Below are positions 1-11,398 of a DNA stretch of 64,000 nucleotides, in pieces. The position numbers were made by a program, and so were the translations under genes. The notes beneath the pieces were generated by a model. It was not told the origin of the DNA and ran no database searches. It saw nothing but the letters and a program-made list of their open reading frames with translations. Source of the stretch: Punica granatum (Eukaryota > Streptophyta > Magnoliopsida > Myrtales > Lythraceae); assembly GCF_007655135.1 (NCBI RefSeq), contig NC_045129.1, forward strand, positions 24,960,274 through 25,024,273. Reading direction: 5' to 3'. How positions within the stretch are numbered: the first letter of the stretch is position 1; every line of letters begins with the position of its first letter.

Positions 1-370
1 TTACAAGGAATAAGAGTTCGAAGAATTAGGCTCTCGAGTTTTGTGCTGTTTTGCATTCTACCTCCATCGAGGAGTTGCGTTTGTTGCTTCCCCCTTTTTT
101 TGTCGAGTTTTCTCAATTTCTTTGGATTGGCACCACCGACGCGTTTGGTGAGCCTCGGCGTCGCCTCGCTTCTTCATTGGCGGGCTTTTCCCGCTTCTTT
201 TCCCTCTCTCTTCTCTTCTTTGTTAGTGGGTTTTTCCCGCTTCATTTCGCTCTGTTTTTTTTTTTACTACAGCCGGGGTATGCTTTGTGTCCCGTGTATT
301 TGTTTGATTTTCTTCGACTTTGCTTTATCGAGGTTGCTTTGGTGTACTTCGCCTCTTGGAGACTGGTTGC
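1..370. other. unassigned left flank, no gene recognised
   Basis: This stretch precedes the outermost LTR (A1). It is pyrimidine-rich on the + strand, with a run of T near 248-260 and two CCCGCTTC blocks near 190 and 236. Overlapping open frames exist in more than one phase, but none has a recognisable domain. It shows no match to the PBS or leader seen next to the other LTRs, so it is more likely insertion-site DNA than element interior. The five bases GTTGC at 366-370 would be the left target duplication of A1, but its right copy is not in the window. Confidence 0.4.
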
Positions 371-666
371 TGTACGGACCCGAATGTGGACTCTCGTCGG
401 GGCCTGCATGCGCACTTTTGGATCGCGCGGCTTGGGAGTGCCCACATTCCCATGGGGACGCATGACAAACAAGCGTGAGAATGAGTCACTACTTATCATT
501 TTACGACCCGCACGCCCTTTTGGTACTCTGATTTGCTAGGCTTGCATATTTTATTATTTACCGCATGAATTAAGTTGCACTCGGCTCACACGTTTTGAAA
601 CTGGAAATTCGGTGAATTAAACGATGTCGGTGGAGAAGTCGAGAGAGAAGTAAACCCGTGTGTCGG
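371..666 (-). mobile_element. LTR A1 (reverse), left fragment
   Basis: This is the reverse-oriented 3' end of a family-A LTR. It starts with TGTACGGACCC, the reverse complement of the LTR terminus seen at 29981-29991. It matches the first part of solo LTR A2 (12994 onward) but lacks about 150 bp between CGACCCG and CACGCCC near 510, which removes the conserved LTR stem-loop. The LTR is broken at 666/6061 by solo LTR B1. The last five bases (662-666) are one copy of the GTCGG duplication made by that insertion. Confidence 0.85.
662..666. repeat. TSD GTCGG, left copy (solo LTR B1)
   Basis: GTCGG directly precedes LTR B1 and recurs at 6061-6065 directly after it. The unoccupied version of the site is visible once in related LTRs, for example in reverse complement near 29561, which supports a clean 5-bp target-site duplication. 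Confidence 0.9.
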
Positions 667-774
667 TGTGCGCACCCGAATTTCATCTCGTCGGGGCACG
701 CATGCGCGCGCCTAAGCAAACGCGGCTTGGGAGTGTCCACCTTCCCGGGGATGCGCGACGGACGCGCGTGAGAA

Positions 775-784
775 GGAGTCGCCA
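775..784 (-). promoter_or_regulatory. PBS-like 10-mer in U5 of LTR B1
   Basis: GGAGTCGCCA on the + strand is TGGCGACTCC in LTR sense, the first ten bases of the tRNA-Arg primer-binding site. The same 10-mer sits at the same place in the other LTRs (for example 10666-10675 and 29868-29877), inside the LTR and not at the real PBS. Its role is unknown. Confidence 0.5.
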
Positions 785-910
785 CTTGCCATTTTACGAC
801 CCGAAGGTCGAGGGCCGGCAAGTTACCCGGGTCTAGGGGTACGGGGTACTCCTAAATGCTAAGGCAATGGTCGTACGGAACCGGAGGTTCCGAATTCGGG
901 GGTTCTATTA

Positions 911-933
911 CGTGCGGGCCTATATCCCGCACG
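911..933 (-). other. conserved LTR stem-loop (B1 copy)
   Basis: CGTGCGGG (911-918) and CCCGCACG (926-933) form a perfect 8-bp inverted repeat around a 7-nt loop. The same hairpin lies in the terminal part of every LTR family here that has not lost it by deletion (A2, A3, B2 and C). Confidence 0.7.
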
Positions 934-3042
934 CCCTTTCGGTACTCTAGCTTGCTAGGCTTGCCATTTTGTTTATTTACCGCGTGATTTAGAGTTGTAC
1001 TCGACTCGCCCGTTTTGACACCGTAAATTCGATGAATTGATCAAGTTGGGCCAAGAGTCCGAAAGATGAGTAGGCTTGTGCATCGAAGAGTCGGTTCACT
1101 ATCTTAGCGTTACAGTTCATCGAACCGTGATGGTCGAATCCCTGCGTGAACCGAAGCCACGAGTATCCGAGCTTACTCACCCTTTGGTGGCGATAGACCA
1201 ACTTGACCAATCCGGCACTCGGACCTCTCGCTCACCGATCGGGGATCCTTACAAGTAAATGGACATACAAATAGAATCCTCACAATGTTCTCTCGTATAA
1301 TTACAAAATGCAACTGAATAAGTAAATGGATCCCGATCGGTTTGCATTGGGCCAATATTCCGCTCCGGCTCACCGAGTATTTTGAATAGCCGATAAACAA
1401 ATTAAGGCAACGCGGGCTCAAGGAGCCGGGGGTCGGGTCCGATCGATCCAACGGTCTTTGGGAGAACCGGTCGGTTCCCACTGTGTCCGATGGGCCGATC
1501 GAGCTCCCGGGTGATATCTAAACCCGTTTCACACGCTCGATCCAAATCTACCTTCCACATAGGCCGCATTCGGAGTGTGATAGTGAATCGAGGCTAGATC
1601 CCATTCCGCACTCGGGTTGCACGCGCTCGGTGAATTAGGAGGCGTTGGACCTCGTGTTCGGTAGTTTGGGGCATTGGACCCCGTGTAACACGTAGCCTAT
1701 GGGCTCGGGGCCGAATCGCGATAAATCATCAAAAGCAAGAACAAAACAGAAGAAAACTGATATAACTGACACGTTATAGAAAGCAACTGACAACTATCAG
1801 TGAATACAGACAAATGGTGTATTAAGTCGAATGTACGTGACTTAATCAGTTATTACCCGTGGTTGATTGGCAAACAATGCATCTAACCTAGGCAAACATA
1901 GAGGGCGGGCTAGGATAAGGTTCTAAGCCAATTACATATGTGTGCTTGTTTTATGACTCTTATTCAGTTAAGTGTCACTGTGGTTTCACCGAATTAGCCA
2001 AACTCGTGTTTTGACTCTAGATTGGAATCTACCATTCCGCCTATTCATTATCTAGTGTTTGATTAGGCCAAATGCATGATTAATCCGGTTGTTCGTGTTT
2101 TGTAACTGAAATAAAAAGGTTCACCACCGAATCTACGATAGGAAGATAGAAACACCGAAAGTGAACGGAATGGGCCGTACGAATGAAACTCGCACCCGAA
2201 CGGGCCGTCCCTTTCCGTCCATAGATCGAGGTGTTTCCGACTCCCTAAAGCCTAGGATATCGATGAATCACGGAATGACGACTATGCCCTTGAGTGGTAA
2301 AACATGTGATGTTCATATATAAATTAAAGATCGTGTGACACGAAGAGGTCTAAAGAGGACTCGCGCATCTCGACTCGAGCCGCCTCAAATTGGGCCCGGA
2401 CTCGAGTCATAGTACGCGAGTACTTGCTAGACACGATTCTATTCGTGTTACACGTCTCGATGTTTTGAAATTATGAGCTTTTAAGGAAAAGGGCATTTCC
2501 GCCGTTCCATGAACCATCGATACGTTTACGAATTAATATTCAATTTGTCCAATTATTTAGTCCGAGTGATTTGATTAATCAAATGATGCGTCCCATTTCT
2601 CGTTTGTGGAATGGTTTAGTGATTGAGGAGTTAAACCTTGATTATTATGGGCTAATGAGATGATTGTTCGGGGTTAATGCGCCTAACATGTAAATTAATC
2701 GTGAAGCTAATGATTTAAACAAAAAATATAATTGCAATCAATTACAAGAATCGGTTTTAATCGTTTCTTGCATGCGTAAGACGCCAAACATAATAAGAAC
2801 ACACACATTTACAAAGTCGATGCCACCATGGTCTTGGAATCACAAATAAACATGTAATACAAACACAAACATGATATATAATGGAATCAATAAAATGGCA
2901 TCGGCACGAAAAACGAGGTAAATCGTAAATGTAATAAACATGAAAACAGAGTCGGATCAGGGTCAAGGGGTCTATTTTGGATCTAGATTCAGTTTGGAGA
3001 GGGCTAAATTAGACCCAAAAAAACAGTGTGATCTGATTTGTC

Positions 3043-3860
3043 GAATATACAAAAAGTTCGGTAAATAATTTTTATTTGGAGTTTCAGCACCCATAAAAAT
3101 ATGAAATTTTGTGTGGAACCTTAAAATAACATCAGGAATGTGTGGTAAAAATTTCAGTTCATTTTGAAGTCGGATGGTTCGCGAGATCTATCAAAATCAG
3201 ACCGGAAACACCGAAATAACTGGTAAACATTTTTTATCCGGAGATCCAGTGCACAGAAAAATCTGAAATTTTGTATGGGGACTTAAAATAACATCAAGTG
3301 TCTGTGGTAAAAATTGCAGCTCATTTAAAACTCGGATGGTTCACGAGACATATCAAAATCTGGCCGAGAATACCGAAATAACTGGTAAACATTTTTTATC
3401 CGGAGATCCAGTGCACAGAAAAATCTGAAATTTTGTATGGGGACTTAAAATAACATCAGGTGTCTGTGGTAAAAATTTCAGCTCATTTAGAACTCGGATG
3501 GTTCACGAGACATATCAAAATCTGGCCGAGAATACCGAAATAACGGGTAAACATTTTTTATCCGGAGATCCAGTGCACAGAAAAATCTGAAATTTTGTAT
3601 GGGGACTTAAAATAACATCAGGTGTCTGTGGTAAACATTTCAGCTCATTTCGAACTCGGATGGTTCACGAGACATATCAAAATCTGGCCGGGAATACCGA
3701 AATAACGGGTAAACATTTTTTATCCGGAGATCCAGTGCACAGAAAAATCTGAAATTTTGTATGGGGACTTAAAATAACATCAGGTGTCTGTGGTAAAAAT
3801 TTCAGCTCATTTCGAAGTCGGATGGTTCACGAAGTTGCTCAAGGGCCAAACCCGGGATCT
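3043..3860. repeat. 162-bp tandem repeat, about 5 copies, in LTR B1
   Basis: The landmark CAG(T/C)(G/C)CAC followed by an AAATCTGAAATTTT-type block recurs at 3085, 3247, 3409, 3571 and 3733, exactly 162 bp apart. The first copy is more diverged and the last three are nearly identical. The array is AT-rich and has no coding signature. The corresponding part of LTR B2 (about 23600-23900) does not contain it, so it was gained or lost after the two LTRs diverged. Confidence 0.9.
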
Positions 3861-4713
3861 AAGGAAAATCATGCGAAATGAGCCCCTAACACCCCATATC
3901 AAACAAATATCGAAGAACCTAGCTACTCTAAGTCATAGAGGAGTCTTACCTAGCCTCGGAACACGAGGAAGGAGTCGGAGAAGTGGCCGTGGGAGTCGCA
4001 AGACTCGGCTTGAAGTCGCGGAAGTGAGCAATCCGAGAGAAAACAGCCGCGGCTAATCGCGGGAGAACGGCTTGGCACGCGAGCTCCGGACACGGCACGG
4101 TGCAAGGTCGGGCTCGTTGGACTCCTAAGAGGTAGATCTAGACGAGCACGGGCAGACCCGAGCGTGCCGAGCCCTAGACAAGCTCGAAAAACGTGAGAGA
4201 AGTTCGGGTATGAACACGGAAAACCCGGTAAGTGAAAAACAATGAAACGGAGGTTGTGCACGGTGGATCGGCCCTCGGATCGTGACCACCTCTTCACGAG
4301 AGAGGGTGAGGGTCGTGAGGAACCCTTTGAACGTGATGGCACGACTCTCCGAAGTCGCGGGAGAAAATGGCACGTCGAGGAGCTCGGTTGCACGCGGCTT
4401 GGAGACTCGGGACCCGATTACAACTTTGGCTGGAAAGTGATGTTAGGGACCTCAAATGGAAAATCTAAGCCCGGAAACGGACTTAGGGGATGGAAAATAG
4501 GTAGGCTAGGGAGTTTGGTGATTTTTGGTTTAAGTCGGGTCGGGTGGTTACCGGAATACCGGGTGGTTTTCCGACGGTTTTGGCCGGTTTTGGCCTTGGC
4601 AAGGAGTGGTACGAGCTGTGGGAGTGGGCTGAAAGTTGAGAGGATTTTAGAGGGAGATTGGCTTGAGAGAGAAGGAGAATGAAGAAGTGATTAAGTCTAA
4701 TGATCAATGGGAA

Positions 4714-4719
4714 CTTATA
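4714..4719 (-). promoter_or_regulatory. probable TATA box of LTR B1
   Basis: On the minus strand this reads TATAAG. It is followed on that strand by a CT-rich leader (CACTTCTTCATTCTCCTTC type) that matches the region after the TATA boxes of LTR B2 and element A3. It is the likely U3/R promoter of the family-B LTR. The assignment rests on position and on homology between LTRs. Confidence 0.5.
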
Positions 4720-6060
4720 GGATGTGTTAATGGCTTGATTAAGGGGAGTTGATTGCGGTTTAATGGGCTAATGGGCTGCCGAATCTAACTTAGAGGGCTG
4801 CTCAAAAATTAGAGAAGCATTGATGAGGGGAAAATGTCACATAGTGTGTAGGGAAAGCAAGAAAGAAGTGATAGCAAGTGATGGGAGTTGATGGATGGAT
4901 GTAAGTGTGTAAGAAGATTTGAAATGGGTGGTGGAGGGAGCTTCTTGGGTTTGAGCCACCGAATTGAGCCGTTTGAGCCGCGGCTTGGGCTGTCAATTCG
5001 GAGCCGAGGGTTGAGCCGTGGCTTGGGGTTGAGCCGCGGCTTGACGGCTTGGCTTGGCTGAGCTGTGGGTCACATTCGATTGAGAGAAAAGCCGGAAAAA
5101 TGCTTGAAACCCGATTGAGCTTGCATCCGACCTCCGATGTCCAATTAATTTGAAGATTTGGAATGCTTGAATGACGAGGATTTGGATGAGCCTAATATCG
5201 CCATGCGTCGTGTGGGCGAGCGTTCGGGCGACTCGGCGCCTCGGGAGTCGGTTTTGCCCTGTTCGGACGTTCGGAGTGGAATTTAGCGTCCCTTGGCCCT
5301 CAATTGATCTTTGCGCATTCTTGCATTCGTTTTGGCGATCCTTTTGCCCCGTGGGGGATCATTGGCTCGTCGTCCTCGGTCGGGGCCCGTTGGCCCGGGA
5401 AGACCTAGGGGCCTTGATCGGGATTTTCTCATTGCGCCCTGGATGCCTTGAGGTGCTTGGAGATTATTGTGAGGTACTCAGAGATCGTTGTGGTCTCTGC
5501 TCTCCGTGGAAATACCCGAAGGTTCGCTGGGAGGCGTTCGTGATCACTGAAGCGTACTTCGGGAGATCGAGCCGAGTTCCGGAAGGTTGTCTGAAACTTG
5601 TTCCCCGGCCCTGGTGGTCCCTGGGCGCCTGTAGACCCGTTTTGAGGGGCCGTTTGCTTGTCAGTGGAGCGAACCCCGGGAGCTCTGTCAGAAAAGGCGT
5701 CCGTGGGGGATCGGGGTGTCCCGGCTTAAGCAGGATGTCCCGGAAATGCACCTGGACGTGTCATTGGTCATTTTGGCACTGGGAGGGATTTTTGGAGCCC
5801 CATATTGGGCACCTTTCGGTGCTTCGGTGACTCAGTGATGAATAGTGTCATAGTGCCAGCTCCGTTGTTTTCGGGATTCCTCGTTCATCTGTTCTTCTGA
5901 CTGCTTTCTTCCGCCTTTCTCGGTGGACCGTGTTTTTCTTTATTGTTCATGACCCCGTGCCCGCCTATTTGCCTCCGATTGCCGGGCGATGAATAGTGTC
6001 CCGAGCTTCAGTCGGGAATCCTTGTGCGGGAAGCCGGTGGACCAAAATGGGGTGCTGACA

Positions 6061-6065
6061 GTCGG
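6061..6065. repeat. TSD GTCGG, right copy (solo LTR B1)
   Basis: Second copy of the duplication at 662-666, directly after the GCTGACA terminus of LTR B1. Confidence 0.9.
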
Positions 6066-6424
6066 GGAATTAGTTCACAATCTTGCGTTACAGTTCATCG
6101 AACCATGGAGGTTGAATCCCTGCGTGAACTAGAACCGCGAGTTCTTGGATTTACTTTCCTTTGGGCAAGCATTAGACCGATTCGATTAATTCGACTCTCG
6201 GACCGTTCGCTTACCGACTGGAATTCTTACATGATGAATGTATTAATTAAAATCTTTACAATGCTTTCGAAAACAATAAATACAAATTACAAATGGCCGA
6301 ATCCCAATCGACTCGCGTTCGGTTATTATTCCTCTCCAACTCACCGTGAGTTTAAGGAAAAGACTGAAGGACTGAAATTCGATGTACGCTTTCACTGAAT
6401 AGGGCGTTGGACCCTATGAGTGTT
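6066..6424 (-). mobile_element. LTR A1 (reverse), middle fragment
   Basis: This continues the reverse family-A LTR after solo LTR B1. The sequence from the GGAATTAGTTCACAATC block to GGACCCTATGAGTGTT corresponds to about 13430-13786 of LTR A2. It is cut at 6424 by forward element C. In A2 the next bases are GATTAGGG, and this continuation is not found elsewhere in the window, so the remaining ~3.8 kb of A1 should lie beyond the right end of C, outside the window. Confidence 0.85.
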
Positions 6425-7479
6425 TGTCAGCACCCCATTTTGGTCCATCAAGCAAACAATGCTCATTGACAACATACAATGCTATGACTCGAGTGTGGAT
6501 ACAGTTGATGGGCTCAACTGAACAAGAAAATCACTATTCACCTTAAGTCAGCAAAATTGAACAGATGACATATGCACATGGACAGAAGAATGACCTTGGT
6601 CATCAGAAGCTAACAGATTGACCAGAGAACTCAACAACGTTCAAAACCGACATTTCTAAAGTTCACGTGAACAGTGCTATTTTTCGATAGTTCGCTCGAC
6701 TGTCAGAAAATAATCAATATTGGACTCCAAAAACCACATCATTGCCAAACAGATGAAAAGTGTTTTCAAAAGCATTTTGCAAATCATCCGCTCTATACAG
6801 AATAACTTTCTGTATACAGACAACTTTTCAGTGGAAGTCCAAAAATGCCGGTTTCCTGGAGAAAAGTTAATTCCAAATGTCAAATACAGCCATGCCCCAC
6901 AAGCATACAGACCATGAGTAGTGCTTCAGATTGTCTCTTGGAAGCCACACTGACACTTCAAATGACTTCCGAGTGACCAAACGGGGCATGACTTCAAATG
7001 ACTTCCAACTCTGGTCACCTATAATGAGCAAAACCGGCTTCCAAGTCTCGTATAGACTCGGGGCATTTCTTCACGAAAAATGCCAATCTTGGGCTCATTA
7101 AATCCGCTTTCTCGCGTATATCGACAATTTGATGTTCAATTCGAACCATGAACTTCGAATGCGCGACCAATCGAGACCCGAGCTTTCTCCCGGTTTCTCC
7201 TCATGGGCCGTGGGACCCACGGGCTGCCCAAGGGCAACTGCCCCTTCCCCCAACAATTTCGGCATCATCCTCTCCCTCTCATGCACTCTAAGCCTAAAAT
7301 ATCCTTAGTCTTTCAATTCAACACTCAAGCCATCAACTCCATCTCCATTAATGCTTCTTGGCTCTTCTTCATCAAGATGCATGGATGACATTCATCCTCA
7401 TCTTCATTAGGGCAGCCGACTTTTGCTAATGAGGCCCCTAATGGTGCTTTGTTTTGCTTAATTGCTCATTAGCTTCACC

Positions 7480-7487
7480 TATATATT
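7480..7487 (+). promoter_or_regulatory. TATA-like box of element C LTR
   Basis: TATATATT lies in the context ATTAGCTTCACC-TATATATT, aligned with ATTAGCTTTGCC-TATAAAT in the A3 LTR. It is followed by a leader rich in CTCTC. This is a probable U3/R promoter. Confidence 0.55.
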
Positions 7488-7823
7488 GCATATTTGTCAT
7501 TAACTTAATCACTCATCATCCACACATGCTCTCTCTAGCTTTCTCCCTCTAGAAAATGCTCTCAACTTCCTAGCAACCAGCAGCAAGTAAATCACCTCAT
7601 GCAAACCGAAAACCAAGCCAAAAATCGTTAGAGTTTAAGTCGGAATCCATAGCGGTTACTATTCCGACTTATATTCAAAATTTCTCAAACTTCATGGACT
7701 ACATGTTTTGGACCCAATGATTCCAATTCTGAACTAAGTTTTTCAGTTTGAAGTCAGTTGCTCATCATTTCGGGTCGTTTTATCCATTTCCGGTGAAAAT
7801 CGCACTCTCGGGTGAACAGTGCA

Positions 7824-7968
7824 CCGTCACCAGCGTGCGCGCCCGTCACCAGCGTCACTAGCGCCCGTCACTAGCGTCACTAGCGCCCGTCATCAGCGCG
7901 TGCCTGCGCCTGTCACCAGTGTCACCAGCGTCTGTCACCGCACGCTTGCGCCCGTCATCACCGTCACC
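7824..7968 (+). repeat. CGTCACCAGCG-type minisatellite in C LTR
   Basis: Degenerate, GC-rich short units (CGTCACCAGCG, CGTCACTAGCG, CGCCCGTCA and similar) are placed just after a GGTGAACAGTG motif. GC-rich tandem tracts of different sequence occupy the same LTR position in A2 and A3, which marks a hypervariable spot. Confidence 0.7.
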
Positions 7969-10665
7969 GAGCCCCCTCCCGTGCCTGTGCATGCCCTTGC
8001 ACGTCCGGCCGAGGCTCGCCTGAACGTGCCGTCATCAACTCTGAACGCTCTTCCGAGAGCTCCACCGAGTCACCCGACTCTCAAATACTTCCCCGACTCT
8101 TTCCTCGTATCCCGAGGCTAGGTATAACTTTCTCGACTTAGAGAAGTTAGGATCTTTTGCATTATTTGTGTGTTTATGAAGTAATATGGCGTTCTAAGCA
8201 TGTTCAACTTGCAAGACTTAATTTTTATGTACTTTCATGTTATGTTATGCATGTTTATTACCTTATAACTTGCTAGCATGTCGAAAAAAGGTTTGGATCA
8301 TCGTTAGGAAGACCATCCCGACCCGGAAATGGCAAGCAAGCTCTCGGCCAAGTCTCTAAGTGGGATGGCCGAGACTTAGCTTGCTCTTTTCGGGGTTAAG
8401 ATTGGCCTCCTTGGCCCGATCCAAGTTTATTTTCGAGTTTTTTTTTATTGTTCTCACATGTATGGAGCCGGTATTGTTTTATCGATCCCGTAAATAACAT
8501 ATTTGTGTATGCTTCCATGTTTGAATGTGTTATATAAATCATGGCAATACCAGCTTTTGTCAAAATTGTGTTATTTAACTTGTTTGATGTTTGAGCATGC
8601 GAGAAACGATTCAAAACAAGTCGGGAAAACTCGTGGAATCAAATACAAGCCATGGGACCTCTATGCTTTCTCCAAGGAGAATTGGCCGAGAGTCTCATAG
8701 AATTATTCGGATTCCATAAGGTTTCCTCTTCCCGTTTTAAATCCGTTCTCGGATTTCGTGTAATTTGCAAGTTTAATTATATCGACAATCTCACATGAAA
8801 TGTCTTTCCAAACCAAAATATGCATGGATTCGTAATTCGGAGACCCTTTCGGGCATATTAGGACCAAAGGGTGTTTCGGCCATCGTTGGCCGAATCATCC
8901 TAAGTTTTTCTTGACCTGTCTTGGTCACCAAGTTACGAAACGTTTTCATAATTAATGCATTCGGCACAACCCTTAAGCATTTAATTTCACGAACGGGTTA
9001 ATCGGGACGCTCACACGGTTAGTTCATTCAATTTAAACAACTTTGCACGAATTGGACATTAATCTATAACTCGCGTCAACGAATTACAAAATGGTGTTAA
9101 TGCTTTTCAAAATACGCATACTTCCAAACCCGAGACATGCAATACGAAGTAACATGGACATCTAGGAGAAACTTGTGTGTTTTGACTTGAGTTTCACCTG
9201 ACTTTAGATAATTCAAGTTGGGATACAGAAGCTCCTTTTAGATTACTTCCGGATAGATCGACCTAGTCTTTGACTCTTACAAGATTCTCGCATAACCTTG
9301 AAAGATCCAAAGAATCGGTCAACACTGGTTACAGGTCAAGGCGGCCCGTATTGCGTTGTTTTCCTTTTTTCTGAAAACACATTTTCAAATCAAGGGCAAT
9401 AACATCATTTTTCTGATTTGGCGATATCCTAGGGTTAGCTTGACAGAAACACAACGATATTGGAATATGAACAGGCTACCTGTTCAGGTGCAGGTTCATC
9501 TGCATAGCCTTCTTTATTCCCATTGATGAGTTTCTGTCATCCTAGCACAGTTCAGGGTGCTAGTCGGGTATTCGGTATCAAAATACAATTAATTGACTAA
9601 TCATTTCACTCGATCTAACCAAATGCTAGAAAATGGCTAGGTGGAACTCTAGGTTCCAAATCTAGAGTCAAAATACAAGTTTGGATTAATTCAGTGTAAC
9701 TTCAGTGTCTTAACACCGAATCACTGTAAAAGCAATCCACACACATGAAACCTAATTACAGATATCCAATATGGCAGATTTTCCAACCAAATCCAAATGC
9801 TAAAACATTGGCACATGCTTGTTTGTCTAGGGTAGGATTTGCATGCCAAAATACCTCGGACTAACAACTTGCTAAAACACGTACACTTGACAAATAACAA
9901 ATACCTTGTCTGTCATACGGGTCGAGCCTGATCTCTAGGCCGAATAATATTAGAGTTCAACGCCCTAATCATCGATCACAGGGTCCAACGCCCTAATCAT
10001 CACTCACAGGGTTCAACGCCCTATTCACTGAGAGCCCACTGAATTATATTTTTTCGGTTATTACCTAAACTTACGGCGAGTTGAGTGGAATATTAACCGA
10101 AATCGAACCGAATGGGATTCAATCATTTGTAATTTGTAATTTATTGTATTTATTTTGAGAGTACAGTGTAAGGATTTGTTTATACATTCATTATTGTAAG
10201 AATCCCATTCAGTGAGCGAACGGTTCGAGAGTTGAGTTAATCGAATCGATTCAACATTTACTCATAGGAAAGTAAACCCCAAAACCTCGCCTTTTCGGTT
10301 CACGTAGGGAGTCAATCGTTATGGTTCGATGAACTGTAACGAAAGATAGTGAACCCATTCCCCGACATGCAGGCTTACTTTTCTCTCGGCTTCTCAATTA
10401 ACATTGTTTAACTCACCGAATTTACGGTGTCAAAATGTGCGAGTCGAGTGTACCTTAATGCACGCAGTAAATAAAATAAAAATGCAAGCATAGCAAACCA
10501 GAGTACCGAAAGGGCGTGCGGGATATAGGCCCGCACATAATGTGAACCTTCGAATTCGGACTTTCATGATCCGAATAGACCAATGCCTTGACAATAACTA
10601 GGTGTTTTATACCCCTTGACTCGGGTAACTTATCCGCCCTCGACCTCCGGGTCATAAATGGTAAG

Positions 10666-10675
10666 TGGCGACTCC
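10666..10675 (+). promoter_or_regulatory. PBS-like 10-mer in U5 of C LTR
   Basis: TGGCGACTCC lies 128 bp before the true PBS start (10794). It equals the first ten bases of the PBS. The same arrangement (127 bp) exists in A3. Confidence 0.5.
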
Positions 10676-10793
10676 TTCTCACGCGTGTCCGTCACGCGTC
10701 CCCCATGGGAAGGTGGAACAATCCGTCAAGCCGCGCGATTTTAGGTCGTGCGCATGCGGGCCCCGACGAGAGCACATTCGGGTCCGTACAGCT

Positions 10794-10811
10794 TGGCGAC
10801 TCCACTGGGGA
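10794..10811 (+). other. primer-binding site, tRNA-Arg type (element C)
   Basis: TGGCGACTCCACTGGGGA lies three bases after the LTR end. It complements the 3' end of plant tRNA-Arg(ACG), including CCA, with one mismatch (A where A3 has G). tRNA-Arg priming is known for Ogre elements. The tRNA sequence is recalled, not searched. Confidence 0.85.
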
Positions 10812-11398
10812 CACACTTAGTGGGTTCAGGCTCGATCCGTTTGCTTTGCTTGAATGTTTATTTATCGCTTTCCGCACATTTTATTTTTCGCACATTTACT
10901 TTTCCGCACTTGCATTGCATCATTCTAGTAGAATTTTAAGTACCTCACCTGAAATCCCACGGGCGCCGAAATAGGAAGCTAGGTTAGTCAGAGGTTTCGA
11001 ATAAGGGAACGGATCGAGTTGGCTCTGCCACCGAACTAGCCCCCAAAGATCCTCGCTTGATTTCAAGGAATTGACACCCTTGAATTGGGAGCACCCATCC
11101 TTAGTTAGTGGTTTTCTCAGTAGAACACCGAAACCGTGCATAAACAGGGACCGTCATGCTGGACCGAAATGACCTTCATGCCGTCAACCGACCCAAAAGT
11201 TGAGTCTTTGAGTTGGCTTGTAGTTTTCTTTTTATAGGCGAGCCTTTGTTGTTTTCACTGAATGAGTGTTGTACAATGTAAAGAGCTTGTGTTATAGTTT
11301 ATTTTCCTGCACTTGCATGCATCTTTTCAAAACAAACTAGGACATTGCATCAGTTTGTTTATAAACATTAAACCAACATCTTCTCCATTTAGGTAAGA
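10812..11398 (+). other. leader of element C
   Basis: Untranslated leader between PBS and ORF1, homologous to 30013-30595 in A3. No gene is seen. It ends with a pyrimidine-rich stretch and AG|GTAAG immediately before the ORF1 start codon. Confidence 0.6.

Larger units (their letters stand above)
667..6060 (-). mobile_element. solo LTR B1 (reverse), family B
   Basis: This is a 5394-bp LTR in reverse orientation. It begins TGTGCGCACCC and ends GGGGTGCTGACA, so in the sense direction it starts TGTCAGCACCCC and ends CA. It is flanked by the 5-bp duplication GTCGG, and joining its flanks restores a continuous family-A LTR. No internal region is attached, so it is a solo LTR formed by recombination between the two LTRs of a former full element. 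It resembles the split LTR B2 along most of its length but has an additional 162-bp tandem array (about 3043-3860). Apparent open frames inside it, such as 5171-5830 on the + strand, have no domain and are not considered genes. Confidence 0.9.
6425..10790 (+). mobile_element. 5' LTR of element C
   Basis: This 4366-bp LTR starts TGTCAGCACCCC and ends GGTCCGTACA three bases before the PBS. It is clearly related to, but diverged from, the A3 LTRs. It has a TATA-like box near 7480, a short GC-rich minisatellite near 7824-7968, the conserved stem-loop at 10515-10537 (its last base mutated) and the PBS-like 10-mer at 10666. No gene is seen inside it. Confidence 0.9.

Noticed and set aside
1..370. 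Leader or PBS of an element belonging to LTR A1
   Set aside because: The bases next to the LTR end do not match the tRNA-Arg PBS in reverse (only scattered identities), and no leader blocks shared with C or A3 were found.
5171..5830. 219-residue open frame on the + strand
   Set aside because: It lies antisense within solo LTR B1, is broken in the homologous segment of B2 (41115 onward), and has no domain.
10794..10811. Possible tRNA gene
   Set aside because: Only the 18-base complement of the tRNA-Arg 3' end is present, at the standard place after an LTR; there is no cloverleaf. It is a primer-binding site.
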